DNA from: RU20A sp042610495
GTDB taxonomy: Bacteria; Pseudomonadota; Alphaproteobacteria; Rhizobiales; Rhizobiaceae
Length of the DNA stretch: 64,000 nucleotides
Assembly: GCF_042610495.1 (NCBI RefSeq)
Contig: NZ_JBHGAP010000009.1
Coordinates: 1-64,000 of the forward strand
Reading direction: 5' to 3'
Position 1 is the stretch's first letter. Each line of letters starts with the position of its first letter. Made by a program: the position numbers and the translations under genes. Shown here piece by piece: positions 44,029-53,153 of this stretch. Under the pieces are notes generated by a model, which did not search any database, was not told the DNA's origin, and saw nothing but the letters and a program-made list of their open reading frames with translations.

Positions 44029-45339
44029 ATGGCCACCAAACCGCCGTCACGCCGCAAGCCGGGCGAGAGCACCGAGCAACCGACGACGATCGACCTGACT
44101 GCCGAAAAGACCGTGACGTCCGATCCGACAAGCGATCAGGCTTCCTCCGCGCCGGTAGCCCCGGAGGCAGCGGCCATCATCGAAGCTGCATCCGTCGATC
44201 CCCTGTCCACCCAGGCCGGCCCCACGGATTCCCCGCTTGCCCATGGCGATGAGGCCCTCGCGAGTTCGACAGCGGACAGCAGCGCCGGAACATTCGCAAC
44301 CGAAACGCCGCGCGATGCCGCAGCCGATGCAGCCGCAGCCTTCAGCGAAGAACCCGCATCCTCCCGCCCGGAGAGCAGCAGGTCCGAGCCGGCCTACACG
44401 GCGCCCACCCGGCAGAAGTCGGGCACCTCCACCAGCGGTGCGCTGGCCGCCGGCATTCTGGGCGGCCTCATCGTGCTCGCAGCCGCCGGCAGCCTGCAAT
44501 ATGCCGGCATCCTGCCCTCGCTCTCGCCGCGCGAAACGAGCAGCGAATCCATCGCAGCCCTGCAGGCAGAAATCGATACGCTCAAGAACGCGCCCGCCGC
44601 CGCATCCGCTGACCTCGCCCCTGTCGAACAGCGCCTCGCCGCGCTGGAGCAGAAGACCGGCGAAGGCCAGGGCGTCGATCTTGGCCCCCTGACGCAGCAG
44701 CTGACGGATCTTTCCACCGCGGTCGCAAGCCTGCAGGCGGCGTCGGGCACCGCCGAATCGACGCTGGGCGGTCTCAACACCCGCATCGAGGCCATCGAGA
44801 AGAAGCTCGCCGAACCCACCGCCGAAACGCGCCTGGCCCGTGCCGTCGCCGTTACCGCGCTGAAGACGGCGATCGATCGCGGCGGCCCGTATCTGGCCGA
44901 GCTCGACGCTTTCAAATCCGTTGCGCCCCAGGATCCCGCCATCGCCCCGCTGACTGAGGACGCACAGGCCGGTGTCGCCACGCGCGCCGACCTGATCGAC
45001 GCCTTCCCGGCCATCGCCGATGCGATGCTGGATGCCGTTCGCCAGCGCGACCCGAACCAGGGCGTCTTCGGCCGCCTGCTCGACAGCGCGGCCTCCGCCG
45101 TGCGCATCCGCCCCGTCGGCGATGTCGAGGGCAGCGGCCCCGATGCGGCAATCGCCCGCATCGAGCGCGCCCTCACCAATGGCGACCTGAAGGCCGCGGC
45201 CCTCGAATGGGACACGCTGCCGGATGCGGCAAAGACGGCCGGCGCCGATTTCCGCCGCAAGCTCGATCGTCGCATCGCCGTCGAGACCGCCATTTCCAGC
45301 GCCGTGGCCGCTCCGGTCACCACGCCAAACCAGGGTTGA
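44029..45339 (+). CDS. Mitofilin-like inner-membrane protein (COG4223)
   Basis: A 436-residue protein with an acidic, Ala/Ser/Thr-rich cytoplasmic region (1-130), one membrane helix at about 138-158 (LAAGILGGLIVLAAAGSL) and a coiled-coil part (about 170-265). The last 150 residues resemble the mitofilin C-terminal region (ARAVAVTALKTAIDRGGPYLAELDAF, ending AALEWDTLPDAAKTAGADFRRKLDRR). Alphaproteobacterial members next to hemY are thought to be ancestors of MICOS Mic60 and to shape membranes. It follows hemD and precedes hemY by nine bases. Confidence 0.85.
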   Translation: MATKPPSRRKPGESTEQPTTIDLTAEKTVTSDPTSDQASSAPVAPEAAAIIEAASVDPLSTQAGPTDSPLAHGDEALASSTADSSAGTFATETPRDAAADAAAAFSEEPASSRPESSRSEPAYTAPTRQKSGTSTSGALAAGILGGLIVLAAAGSLQYAGILPSLSPRETSSESIAALQAEIDTLKNAPAAASADLAPVEQRLAALEQKTGEGQGVDLGPLTQQLTDLSTAVASLQAASGTAESTLGGLNTRIEAIEKKLAEPTAETRLARAVAVTALKTAIDRGGPYLAELDAFKSVAPQDPAIAPLTEDAQAGVATRADLIDAFPAIADAMLDAVRQRDPNQGVFGRLLDSAASAVRIRPVGDVEGSGPDAAIARIERALTNGDLKAAALEWDTLPDAAKTAGADFRRKLDRRIAVETAISSAVAAPVTTPNQG

Positions 45340-45348
45340 GGACGAACC

Positions 45349-47037
45349 ATGATCCGTATTCTCGTCTTTGTCCTCCTCATCCTCGCGCTCGGCAGCGGCT
45401 TTGCCTGGCTCGCCGACCGTCCGGGCGAACTCTCCGTCGTCTGGATGGGCATGCGCATCGAAATGTCGCTGATGGTGGCGGCCACCGTGCTGGTGGCGCT
45501 GGTGGCGGTGATCTTCTTCGCGATCTGGCTGGTGCGCACGCTGATGCTCTCGCCCCACACGATCACCCGCTACTTTCGCGCCCGCAAGCGCGACCGCGGC
45601 TATCAGGCGCTCTCGACCGGCCTGATCGCCGCCGGTGCCGGTGATGCCACGCTGGCCCGCAAGATGACCGCGCGCGCCCGCGGCCTCATCCGCGCCGACC
45701 AGGAGCCCCTCATTCACCTTCTGGAAGCCCAGACCGCCCTCATCGAGGGGCGCTATGACGATGCGCGCCGCAAGTTCGAACAGATGGCGGATGACCCGGA
45801 AACCCGTGAACTCGGCCTGCGCGGCCTCTATCTCGAGGCGAGCCGCCTCGGCGCGAGCGAAGCCGCCCGCCAATATGCGGAGCGCGCCGCCGCCAATGCA
45901 CCCCATCTTGCCTGGGCAGCCCTTGCCACACTCGACCACAAGAGCCAGGCCGGCGCCTGGGACGAAGCGGTCCACATGATCGACCAGATCCGCGCCGCCC
46001 ACGTCATCGATCGCAAGGAGGCCGACCGCAAGAAGGCCGTGCTGCTGACGGCGCGCGCACAGTCGCGCCTCGAAGCCGACCCGCGCGGCGCCCGCGACGA
46101 TGCCCAGACGGCCCTCAAGCTTTCGGACGGCTTCGTGCCCGCCGCGCTGGTCGCCGCCAAGGCTCTCTTCCGCGAGGACAATCTGCGCAAGGGCGCCTCC
46201 ATCCTCGAAAAGGCGTGGAAGCAGGAAGCCCATCCGGAGATCGCCAAGCTCTACGTGCGGGCCCGCAGCGGCGATAGCGCGCTCGACCGCCTGAAACGCG
46301 CGACCAAGCTCGAAACGATCCGCCCGAACAACCCCATCTCTCTTCTGACAACGGCTTCAGCCGCGCTCGACGCCCGCGAATTCGCCACCGCCCGCGCCAA
46401 GGCGGAAGCCGCCGCGCGCATGGCGCCGAGCGAAGAGGCCTTCCTGCTGCTTGCCGATATCGAGGAGGCCGAAACCGGCGATGTCGCCCGTATCCGCCAC
46501 TGGATGAGCCAGGCGCTGAAGGCACCACGGGATGCGACATGGATCGCCGATGGCGTCGCCAGCGCGGATTGGCAGCCGGTCTCTCCGGTCACCGGCCGTC
46601 TCGACGCTTTCGAGTGGAAGACACCGGTGGTGCCAGGCAGCGGCGAGGTCATCGACGCGGAAGCCGCGATCCGCAGCCTGCCGCCCGTGAAGCCGGCGGC
46701 GAAGGTACAGGAGCCGCAGAAGGTTGCGACGCCCGTCGTCGTCACCGCAACGGCCCCGGTCCCCGCCCCCGTCATCGTCGAGAAAAAGGTCGAAGCGCCG
46801 GCGGCCCCTGTCGCAACACCGGAGGTGCTGCAGACCGCTGCAACCGCCGAAAAGGCGGTGGAGCCCAAGCCGGTCGCCAGGCAGGCTGCAAAGCCCGCAC
46901 AGGCCGTCACGCAACCCTCGAAAGCCGCCGCAAAAGTCGAAGCCGAGGTGGTCGATCCCTTCTTCGGCCGGCCGCCCGACGACCCCGGCGTCCGTGATCC
47001 GCAGGCAGATGAAAAAGCCGCCGCTCGGCTCTATTGA
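45349..47037 (+). CDS. hemY: HemY-type membrane TPR protein
   Basis: A 562-residue protein with two N-terminal membrane helices (about 4-20 and 40-64) containing the HemY_N pattern (PGELSVVWMGMRIEMS), then TPR-like repeats to about residue 400. This is the haem-cluster HemY of proteobacteria, not protoporphyrinogen oxidase; its exact role is unknown. The last 130 residues are Pro/Ala/Val/Lys-rich and low in complexity, ending in DPFFGRPPDDPGV. It is followed by the TerB gene nine bases later. Confidence 0.9.
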   Translation: MIRILVFVLLILALGSGFAWLADRPGELSVVWMGMRIEMSLMVAATVLVALVAVIFFAIWLVRTLMLSPHTITRYFRARKRDRGYQALSTGLIAAGAGDATLARKMTARARGLIRADQEPLIHLLEAQTALIEGRYDDARRKFEQMADDPETRELGLRGLYLEASRLGASEAARQYAERAAANAPHLAWAALATLDHKSQAGAWDEAVHMIDQIRAAHVIDRKEADRKKAVLLTARAQSRLEADPRGARDDAQTALKLSDGFVPAALVAAKALFREDNLRKGASILEKAWKQEAHPEIAKLYVRARSGDSALDRLKRATKLETIRPNNPISLLTTASAALDAREFATARAKAEAAARMAPSEEAFLLLADIEEAETGDVARIRHWMSQALKAPRDATWIADGVASADWQPVSPVTGRLDAFEWKTPVVPGSGEVIDAEAAIRSLPPVKPAAKVQEPQKVATPVVVTATAPVPAPVIVEKKVEAPAAPVATPEVLQTAATAEKAVEPKPVARQAAKPAQAVTQPSKAAAKVEAEVVDPFFGRPPDDPGVRDPQADEKAAARLY

Positions 47038-47046
47038 GGACACCGG

Positions 47047-47529
47047 ATGTTTGACCGCCTGCGCAGCTTTATCGATAGTCTCACCCGCCCCGATGCCAGC
47101 CACAGCTTCACCCCGGACGACCCGCGCGTGGCCGTCATCGCGCTCTGCATGCAGGTCATGGAGGCCGATGGCCAGATCATGGACACCGAGCGCGACACGC
47201 TCCGGCAGGTCGTCCGCGAGCATTATCAGCTGGACGACACCACGATCGAAGCGCTGATAGTGGCCGGCGAAACGGCCGAAAAGGAAGCCATCGACTACTA
47301 CCATTTCACCACCTTGCTGAACCGCAGCCTGAGTGAGGAGCAGAAGATCGAACTGGTGGGCATGCTCTGGGAAATCGTTTATGCGGATGGCAATCGCAGC
47401 GAGATGGAAGACCATGCGCTGTGGCGCATCGGCGATCTCCTCGGCGTCTCCGGCCGTGACCGGATCGTCCAGCGCCAGCAGGTGGCATCAAAATTGCACC
47501 TCGGGGAGGAAAAGGCCGAAACGATCTGA
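47047..47529 (+). CDS. TerB-domain protein
   Basis: A 160-residue helical protein of the TerB/DjlA-N type. It carries two repeats of the metal-binding helix pattern: ALCMQVMEADGQIMDTERDTL and GMLWEIVYADGNRSEMEDHAL, each with an ADG-x-E/D-x-x-E motif. Tellurite resistance itself is not implied. It ends the hemC-hemD-mitofilin-hemY run and may be co-transcribed. Confidence 0.88.
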   Translation: MFDRLRSFIDSLTRPDASHSFTPDDPRVAVIALCMQVMEADGQIMDTERDTLRQVVREHYQLDDTTIEALIVAGETAEKEAIDYYHFTTLLNRSLSEEQKIELVGMLWEIVYADGNRSEMEDHALWRIGDLLGVSGRDRIVQRQQVASKLHLGEEKAETI

Positions 47530-47548
47530 TCGGTCACCGGAGTCCTCC

Positions 47549-48319
47549 ATGCCTGCAAGGCCTGCCCAGAAGCCCATTCTCATCATCCTCCATCAGGAGA
47601 GATCGAGCCCCGGTCGCGTCGGCCAGATTCTCGAAGAGAAGGGCTTCCTTCTCGATATCCGCCGTCCGGTTCTGGGCGATCCGCTTCCGGCAACGCTGGC
47701 CCGCCACGCGGGTGCGGTGATTTTCGGTGGCCCGATGAGCGCCAACGATCCCGAAGACTATGTGCGTCAGGAGATCGACTGGATCGAAATTCCGCTGAAG
47801 GAAGGCAAGCCCTATCTCGGCATCTGTCTGGGCGCCCAGATGCTGGTGAAGACGCTGGGCGGCACCGTTGCCCCGCATGAAAGGGGCCTGACCGAGATCG
47901 GCTGGTATCCGCTGAAGCCCACCCGCGTTGGCGAAGCGCTGATGGCCTGGCCGGACATGGTTTATCATTTCCACCGCGAGGGCTTCGACCTGCCGGCAGG
48001 CGCCGACCTCCTGGCGACCGGCGAGACCTATCCCAACCAGGCCTTCCGCTACGGTGACAACGCCTGGGGCATCCAGTTCCACGGCGAGCTGACGCGTGCC
48101 ATGATGCACCGCTGGGTCGTCCACGGCGCGCATCGCTTTGATCTCCCCAATGCCCAGATTGGCCGCCAGCACCTCGACGGCCGCTTCCTCTATGACGCGG
48201 CCCTGCGCCGCTGGATGGAGGACTTCCTTCAGCTTGTATTCCTGCGCGAGGGACAGGAAGCGAGCCATGTGCGCGCAAAGCACGGGCAGCCCGCACAATT
48301 TTCAGCCGCAGGCGGATGA
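47549..48319 (+). CDS. Class I glutamine amidotransferase-like protein
   Basis: A 256-residue GATase domain protein. The nucleophile is C93 in LGICLGAQML, and the H178-x-E180 pair in GIQFHGELT completes the triad. It is a stand-alone domain of the GuaA-like GMP synthase family, with the acceptor substrate unknown; gamma-glutamyl hydrolysis of an unusual compound is possible. ATG at 47549 (MPARPAQKPIL) is used because the frame before it overlaps TerB. Confidence 0.9.
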   Translation: MPARPAQKPILIILHQERSSPGRVGQILEEKGFLLDIRRPVLGDPLPATLARHAGAVIFGGPMSANDPEDYVRQEIDWIEIPLKEGKPYLGICLGAQMLVKTLGGTVAPHERGLTEIGWYPLKPTRVGEALMAWPDMVYHFHREGFDLPAGADLLATGETYPNQAFRYGDNAWGIQFHGELTRAMMHRWVVHGAHRFDLPNAQIGRQHLDGRFLYDAALRRWMEDFLQLVFLREGQEASHVRAKHGQPAQFSAAGG

Positions 48320-48435
48320 GCCGACCACATTTGGCGTTATCGCGTTAAACATGCCGAAACCAGCGGATGCGCGCGGGCTTGCCGGGTCTGGCGGCAATGA
48401 CTACATGTCAAGCACCAAACGATTTGGAGAAGCGT

Positions 48436-48732
48436 ATGCTCGCGGTCATCGCCACCTTGAATTTTATCATCAACATTGCCTGGTTCCTGATCATCGCATC
48501 GGCCATCTTCTCCTGGCTCTATGCGTTCAACGTCATCAACGTGAACAATCAGGCGATCAACATGATCGGCCGCTCGCTCTACCAGCTGACGGAGCCGCTC
48601 TACCGGCCGATCCGTCGTATCCTGCCGGACATGGGCGGCGTCGATCTCTCGCCGCTCGTCGTGCTCGTCATCCTGTATTTCATCCAGATGCTGCTGAACA
48701 CGACCATCGCCCCGGCGCTCCTCGGCGTGTGA
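48436..48732 (+). CDS. YggT family membrane protein
   Basis: A 98-residue protein with two hydrophobic helices separated by the YggT signature (LTEPLYRPIRRILPDMGGVDLSP, given here as its span at residues 52-74). YggT proteins are linked with FtsZ/SepF-type functions and osmotic response in some bacteria, but the role is not settled. TTGGAGAAGCGT precedes the ATG at 48436. The stop overlaps the DUF167 gene by four bases. Confidence 0.93.
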   Translation: MLAVIATLNFIINIAWFLIIASAIFSWLYAFNVINVNNQAINMIGRSLYQLTEPLYRPIRRILPDMGGVDLSPLVVLVILYFIQMLLNTTIAPALLGV

Positions 48733-49061
48733 CCCGGACGACGCCGCTTGACGCCCTGACGGTCCATGCCGACCACCTGCGCCTCACCGTCCGGCTGACG
48801 CCGGGCGGCGGGCGCGCAAAGGTGGAAGGCGTGGAGCGCGATGCCGCCGGCACGGCCTATCTGAAGGCGCGCGTGGCCGAGCCGCCGGAAAAGGGCAAGG
48901 CGAATGCAGCCCTCATCCTTCTTCTTTCAAAGACCTTCGACATCCCGAAAAGCGCGATCCGTTTCCAGTCCGGCGAGACGGCGAGACTGAAAACGCTCCG
49001 GATCGAGGCCGATCCGGAGCGTTTCAAATCCGTCTATCTGGCATTCTTCGGCGGGGCATGA
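48729..49061 (+). CDS. DUF167 (YggU) family protein
   Basis: A 110-residue DUF167 protein. Family marks are LRLTVRLTPGGGRAKVEGV, LKARVAEPPEKGKANAAL and IRFQSGETARLKTLRI. It starts at GTG 48729, overlapping the yggT stop by four bases; yggT and yggU are commonly paired. Function is unknown. A perfect 14-bp hairpin lies inside its last codons and probably serves as the terminator for the convergent ppa. Confidence 0.9.
   Translation: MTRTTPLDALTVHADHLRLTVRLTPGGGRAKVEGVERDAAGTAYLKARVAEPPEKGKANAALILLLSKTFDIPKSAIRFQSGETARLKTLRIEADPERFKSVYLAFFGGA
48991..49024 (-). terminator. ppa terminator embedded in the DUF167 coding end
   Basis: AAACGCTCCGGATC (48991-49004) and GATCCGGAGCGTTT (49011-49024) are exact reverse complements with a 6-base loop. 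Read on the minus strand the stem ends in GCGTTTT and lies 55 bases past the ppa stop. It also lies inside DUF167 codons 88-99. Confidence 0.6.
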
Positions 49062-49079
49062 ACCCCGCCGCGACAGGCC

Positions 49080-49619
49080 TTACTTGGCCTTTTCAGCCTT
49101 GGCGCGCTCGATCGCCTCGACGATCAGCTGCTTGGCGACATCCACACCCTTCCAGCCGAAGACCTTCACCCACTTGCCGGGCTCCAGATCCTTGTAGTGC
49201 TCGAAGAAGTGCTCGATCTGCTGCAGGGTGATCTCCGGCAGGTCGGTGTATTCCTTGACCTTGTCGTAGCGCTTGGTGAGGTGGTAGTTCGGCACGGCGA
49301 CGATCTTCTCGTCCTTGCCGGAATTGTCTTCCATCATCATCACGCCGATCGGGCGGACATTGATGACGCAGCCCGGGACCAGCGGACGGGTGCTGGCGAT
49401 CAGCACGTCGATCGGGTCACCATCGTCCGACAGCGTGTGCGGCACGAAGCCGTAGTTCCCCGGATAGGTCATGGGCGTGTAAAGGAAGCGGTCAACGATC
49501 AGCGTGCCGGCGTCCTTGTCCATCTCGTACTTGATCGGGTGGCCGCCGACGGGGACCTCGACGATAACGTTGATATCTTCCGGTGGATTTTTGCCGATGG
49601 AAATTGCATCAATACGCAT
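49080..49619 (-). CDS. ppa: Inorganic pyrophosphatase (family I)
   Basis: The 179-residue family I enzyme hydrolysing pyrophosphate. The metal-binding signature DGDPIDVL and the active-site YxYxxNYGFVP-type segment (GNYGFVPHTL) are present, as is the KVKEYTDLPE region. ATG at 49619 (MRIDAISIGKN) gives family length; an upstream ATG at 49691 adds 24 residues without resemblance. It converges with the DUF167 gene. Confidence 0.96.
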   Translation of the reverse strand: MRIDAISIGKNPPEDINVIVEVPVGGHPIKYEMDKDAGTLIVDRFLYTPMTYPGNYGFVPHTLSDDGDPIDVLIASTRPLVPGCVINVRPIGVMMMEDNSGKDEKIVAVPNYHLTKRYDKVKEYTDLPEITLQQIEHFFEHYKDLEPGKWVKVFGWKGVDVAKQLIVEAIERAKAEKAK

Positions 49620-49717
49620 GATGGTCCTCAGGAACGGGGCTGGAAAAGCTGCCTGTCCGATAGAGCGAAACGGTGCCGGACGCAACATCACTTTCGTCGG
49701 TAAGGTAAAAATGGGCG

Positions 49718-50365
49718 ATGACCATGAAATGGCGAAACGCGAGAACGAAGAATCTGTGCGGGATGCTCGCCGCCTTGGGCATGACCCTTGTCGGCCCCGG
49801 CTTTGCGGTACAGGGCTTCGCGGCCGAAAGCCGCTACACGGATCTTGATACCAACGCCTGTGAAAAGCTTTCCGAAGAGGAGGGGATGGGCGTCAGCCTG
49901 AAATGTGAAGGGCTGGACGGACTGCCGGTTTACTTCAAGGAGGGCGATCTGCGCATGTCGCTCTTCTTCGGCGCCGTGCCGCAGTCGTATATCGATGAGG
50001 GCTTCGAGACCTTCGGCGCGTTCAATTCCGTTGGCACCAAGATCGAATGGCGCAGTGACGGAAACGATCGACCACGCGCTGCGATCCTGCGCTGGTTCCT
50101 TGACAATATCGATCCGGATACCGGCGCCGTCGATCCCAAGCGCCGGGGACAAGTGCTTGTGATCTCGCGCGTCGCTGCAACAGCCGAAGAGAAAGGCTGC
50201 ATGGTCGGCTTCGTCGATGCGCTCGCCAATGCTGATGCCAACGCACTGGCGCGCAACGTCGCCGACACGGTCGCCCCGGATTTCCAATGCGGCAGCGATA
50301 CACCGGTCTATCACGGTGAGCGCGGCGACAAGGCCGGGGAACCGTCGCGACACCTTCCGGAGTGA
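49718..50365 (+). CDS. Exported conserved protein of unknown function
   Basis: A 215-residue protein with a signal peptide (hydrophobic stretch about 14-33, cleavage near GFAAES). The mature part has four cysteines (about 48, 63, 175 and 204), which suits disulfides in the periplasm. I recognise no catalytic motif. It diverges from ppa and converges with the GNAT gene. Confidence 0.75.
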   Translation: MTMKWRNARTKNLCGMLAALGMTLVGPGFAVQGFAAESRYTDLDTNACEKLSEEEGMGVSLKCEGLDGLPVYFKEGDLRMSLFFGAVPQSYIDEGFETFGAFNSVGTKIEWRSDGNDRPRAAILRWFLDNIDPDTGAVDPKRRGQVLVISRVAATAEEKGCMVGFVDALANADANALARNVADTVAPDFQCGSDTPVYHGERGDKAGEPSRHLPE

Positions 50366-50408
50366 GGGCCCGCATGGCCGAACAACCGTTCCTCAGTCGA
50401 CCGCGGCC

Positions 50409-50915
50409 TCAGTCCCAGACGTAACCGATCTTCTTCAGAAGCGTATCGTCGAAATCTTCCATGCCCTCGGCAATGTCGCGCCCGCCGGCCGCCCGGAAGA
50501 AGCTGTCGGCATGGTGGCTGTCTTCAAGGCACCAGACCACAAGGCCGCGGCACCCGAGCGATTTCAGAAGGTTGCGCGCCTCGGTGAAGAGGATGCGGCC
50601 AAGCCCCATGCCCTGATATTCGGGACGCAGATAAATCTCGTAGACCTCGCCTTCCTGCGGCAGGGCGCGGGCGCGATTGAGCCCCATGGTCGCATAGCCG
50701 GCGATGTTGCCTGCGATCTCGACCACCATCAGCGTAGCCGGCCCGCGCGTCGCGCGACGCCACCACCGCTCGTCGCGGCGATTGACCATTTGCAGCAGCG
50801 CCCGATGCGGAATGAGCCCCTTGTAGGCCTGAAGCCAGCTTTCCCGATGCGCAGCCGAAATCGCGGCCGCGTCATCCGGCTCCCCCGGCCTCACTTCGAT
50901 GGATACTGTCTTCAT
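50409..50915 (-). CDS. GNAT family N-acetyltransferase
   Basis: A 168-residue acetyltransferase. The acetyl-CoA loop is QGMGLGRIL inside YLRPEYQGMGLG, and strand 4 (VYEIYL) and the NLLKSLGC region fit the GNAT fold. Substrate unknown. It converges with the exported-protein gene. TTAA/CTAA motifs lie upstream but I do not call a site. Confidence 0.88.
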   Translation of the reverse strand: MKTVSIEVRPGEPDDAAAISAAHRESWLQAYKGLIPHRALLQMVNRRDERWWRRATRGPATLMVVEIAGNIAGYATMGLNRARALPQEGEVYEIYLRPEYQGMGLGRILFTEARNLLKSLGCRGLVVWCLEDSHHADSFFRAAGGRDIAEGMEDFDDTLLKKIGYVWD

Positions 50916-51069
50916 GGCAGGACTCTAGACCGGCAGGTCCCCGTAACGGAATCCCGCGGCGGCGAACGATCGGCTTAACTCACAGGCAACATTCATTGCG
51001 GCCCTGCCAAAAAAGTTAACGCAAAGCTAACCTGTCCCGCAAGCAACCAGAGGGACGCCGCACAACAAA

Positions 51070-51097
51070 AAGGCCCCCGGCTCGAACCGGAGGCCTT
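51070..51097 (-). terminator. Terminator of typA
   Basis: AAGGCCCCCGG (51070-51080) pairs with CCGGAGGCCTT (51087-51097) with one mismatch and a 6-base loop. On the minus strand TTTTTG follows, 29 bases after the typA stop. Confidence 0.8.
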
Positions 51098-51125
51098 AAC
51101 GATTTTGAAAGGGATGCAGCGCGGA

Positions 51126-52955
51126 TCAGGCGGCGCCGACCGACTTCATCTTTTCGAAACGCTTGCGATCGTTCGGATCGAGATACATCTTGCGCAGACG
51201 GATGGACTTCGGCGTCACTTCCATCAGCTCGTCGTCCTGAATCCAGGAAAGCGCGCGGTCGAGCGTCATGCGGATCGGCGGGGTCAGCTTGACGGCCTCA
51301 TCCTTGCCGGCGGCACGGATGTTGGTCAGCTGCTTGCCCTTGAGCACGTTGACCTCGAGGTCGTTGTCGCGCGAGTGGATGCCGATGATCATGCCCTGAT
51401 AGACCTTCTCGCCCGGCTCGATGATCATCGGGCCGCGGTCTTCGAGGTTGAACATGGCATAGGCCACGGCTTCGCCCGAGGCGTTCGACAGAAGCACGCC
51501 GTTGACGCGGCCGGCAATCGGCCCCTTGTAGGGCTGGTAGTCGTGGAACAGGCGGTTCATGATCGCCGTACCGCGCGTGTCGGTCAGGAGTTCCGACTGG
51601 TAGCCGATGAGGCCGCGGGTCGGGGCCAGGAACTTCAGGCGCACGCGGTTGCCGCCCGACGGGCGCAGTTCCGTCATTTCGGCCTTGCGCTCGGACATCT
51701 TCTGCACGACGACGCCGGAATGCTCTTCATCCACATCGATGACGACTTCCTCGATCGGCTCCATGGTCTGGCCGGTCGTCTCGTCCTTGTGCATCACGAC
51801 GCGCGGACGGGAAACGGCGAGCTCGAAACCTTCGCGGCGCATGGTCTCGATGAGAACGGCGAGCTGCAGTTCGCCGCGGCCGGACACGAAGAACGAATCC
51901 TTGCCTTCAGCCTCTTCGATCTTCAGCGCGACGTTGCCTTCGGCTTCCTTGAACAGGCGGTCGCGGATGACGCGGCTCGTGACCTTGTCGCCTTCGGTGC
52001 CGGCGAGCGGGCTGTCATTGACGATGAAGGACATGGTGACCGTCGGCGGGTCGATCGGCTGCGCCGTCATCGGCTCGGTGATGGCGGGATCGCAGAAGGT
52101 GTCGGCAACCGTGCCCTTGGAGAGGCCGGCGATGGCGACGATGTCGCCCGCATGCGCTTCTTCGATCGCGGTGCGCTCGATGCCGCGGAAGGCGAGGATC
52201 TTCGAAATACGGCCGGTTTCGATGAGCTTGCCGTCCTGGCCGAGAACCTTGACCGGCTGGTTCGGCTTGATCGAGCCCGAAGCGATGCGGCCGGTGATGA
52301 TGCGGCCGAGGAAGTTGTTGGCTTCCAGGATCGTGCCGATCATGCGGAACGGACCTTCCTCGACGGTCGGAGCCGGAACGTGTTCCAGCACAAGGTCGAG
52401 CAGCGGCGCGAGACCCTGATCCTTCGGGCCTTCCGGGTTGACGTTCATCCAGCCGTCGCGGCCGGAACCGTACATGATCGGGAAGTCGAGCTGCTCGTCA
52501 GTGGCGTCGAGATTGGCGAAGAGGTCGAAGACTTCGTTGATGACTTCCTCGTGGCGGCCGTCCGGACGGTCGATCTTGTTGATCGCCACGATCGGGCGAA
52601 GGCCCACCTTCAGCGCCTTGCCGACCACGAACTTGGTCTGCGGCATCGGGCCTTCCGAAGCGTCAACGAGAACGATCGCGCCGTCCACCATCGAGAGAAT
52701 GCGCTCCACTTCGCCGCCGAAGTCGGCGTGGCCGGGCGTATCAACGATGTTGATGCGCGTGTCCTTCCACTCGATGGAGGTCGCCTTGGCCAGGATCGTG
52801 ATGCCACGTTCCTTTTCGAGATCGTTGCTGTCCATCATGCGCTCGGCAACGCGCTGGTTCTCGCGGAAGGAGCCGGACTGCTTCAGGAGCTCGTCCACGA
52901 GCGTCGTCTTGCCATGGTCAACGTGTGCGATGATCGCAATATTGCGCATTTTCAT
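51126..52955 (-). CDS. typA: Ribosome-associated GTPase TypA/BipA
   Basis: A 609-residue translational GTPase that assists ribosome assembly and stress adaptation. G1 is AHVDHGKTT at residues 11-19, G3 DTPGHADFGG and G4 NKIDRPDGR. The EF-G-like domains and the C-terminal region unique to BipA (RIRKMYLD-like, here SIRLRKMYLDPNDR) are present. ATG at 52955; a second in-frame ATG is two codons later. A terminator follows. Confidence 0.96.
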   Translation of the reverse strand: MKMRNIAIIAHVDHGKTTLVDELLKQSGSFRENQRVAERMMDSNDLEKERGITILAKATSIEWKDTRINIVDTPGHADFGGEVERILSMVDGAIVLVDASEGPMPQTKFVVGKALKVGLRPIVAINKIDRPDGRHEEVINEVFDLFANLDATDEQLDFPIMYGSGRDGWMNVNPEGPKDQGLAPLLDLVLEHVPAPTVEEGPFRMIGTILEANNFLGRIITGRIASGSIKPNQPVKVLGQDGKLIETGRISKILAFRGIERTAIEEAHAGDIVAIAGLSKGTVADTFCDPAITEPMTAQPIDPPTVTMSFIVNDSPLAGTEGDKVTSRVIRDRLFKEAEGNVALKIEEAEGKDSFFVSGRGELQLAVLIETMRREGFELAVSRPRVVMHKDETTGQTMEPIEEVVIDVDEEHSGVVVQKMSERKAEMTELRPSGGNRVRLKFLAPTRGLIGYQSELLTDTRGTAIMNRLFHDYQPYKGPIAGRVNGVLLSNASGEAVAYAMFNLEDRGPMIIEPGEKVYQGMIIGIHSRDNDLEVNVLKGKQLTNIRAAGKDEAVKLTPPIRMTLDRALSWIQDDELMEVTPKSIRLRKMYLDPNDRKRFEKMKSVGAA

Positions 52956-53061
52956 GTTTGGAATCTCGGAGGTTCGGGCAGACCCCTGAGGGTCGCAATC
53001 TTCAATTGACGGGGCTCATACAGCTTTTTCCGCATTTGCGAAAGGGGGAGAAGCGCGCAAA

Positions 53062-53083
53062 GCCCTGCCGTGCCGGACAGGGC
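53062..53083 (-). terminator. Hairpin after phoD
   Basis: GCCCTG (53062-53067) and CAGGGC (53078-53083) pair around a 10-base loop, 71 bases past the phoD stop; on the minus strand TTTGCG follows. Weak but plausible terminator. Confidence 0.35.
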
Positions 53084-53153
53084 GGCCATGCGCGAACGCG
53101 AGGGCAGGCTTTTGCCGGCGCCTTCGAAGCCGCGGTGGAGTGAGGCCGCGACC

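Noticed and set aside
44047..46233. 728-codon frame antisense to the mitofilin-like gene and hemY
   Set aside because: Composition reflects the reverse of Ala-rich codons; the plus-strand genes have membrane helices, TPR-like repeats and operon context.
50970..51030. TTAA-N7-CTAA motif upstream of the GNAT gene
   Set aside because: Only three of four bases match in the second half and the position is not promoter-like; not called as a CtrA site.
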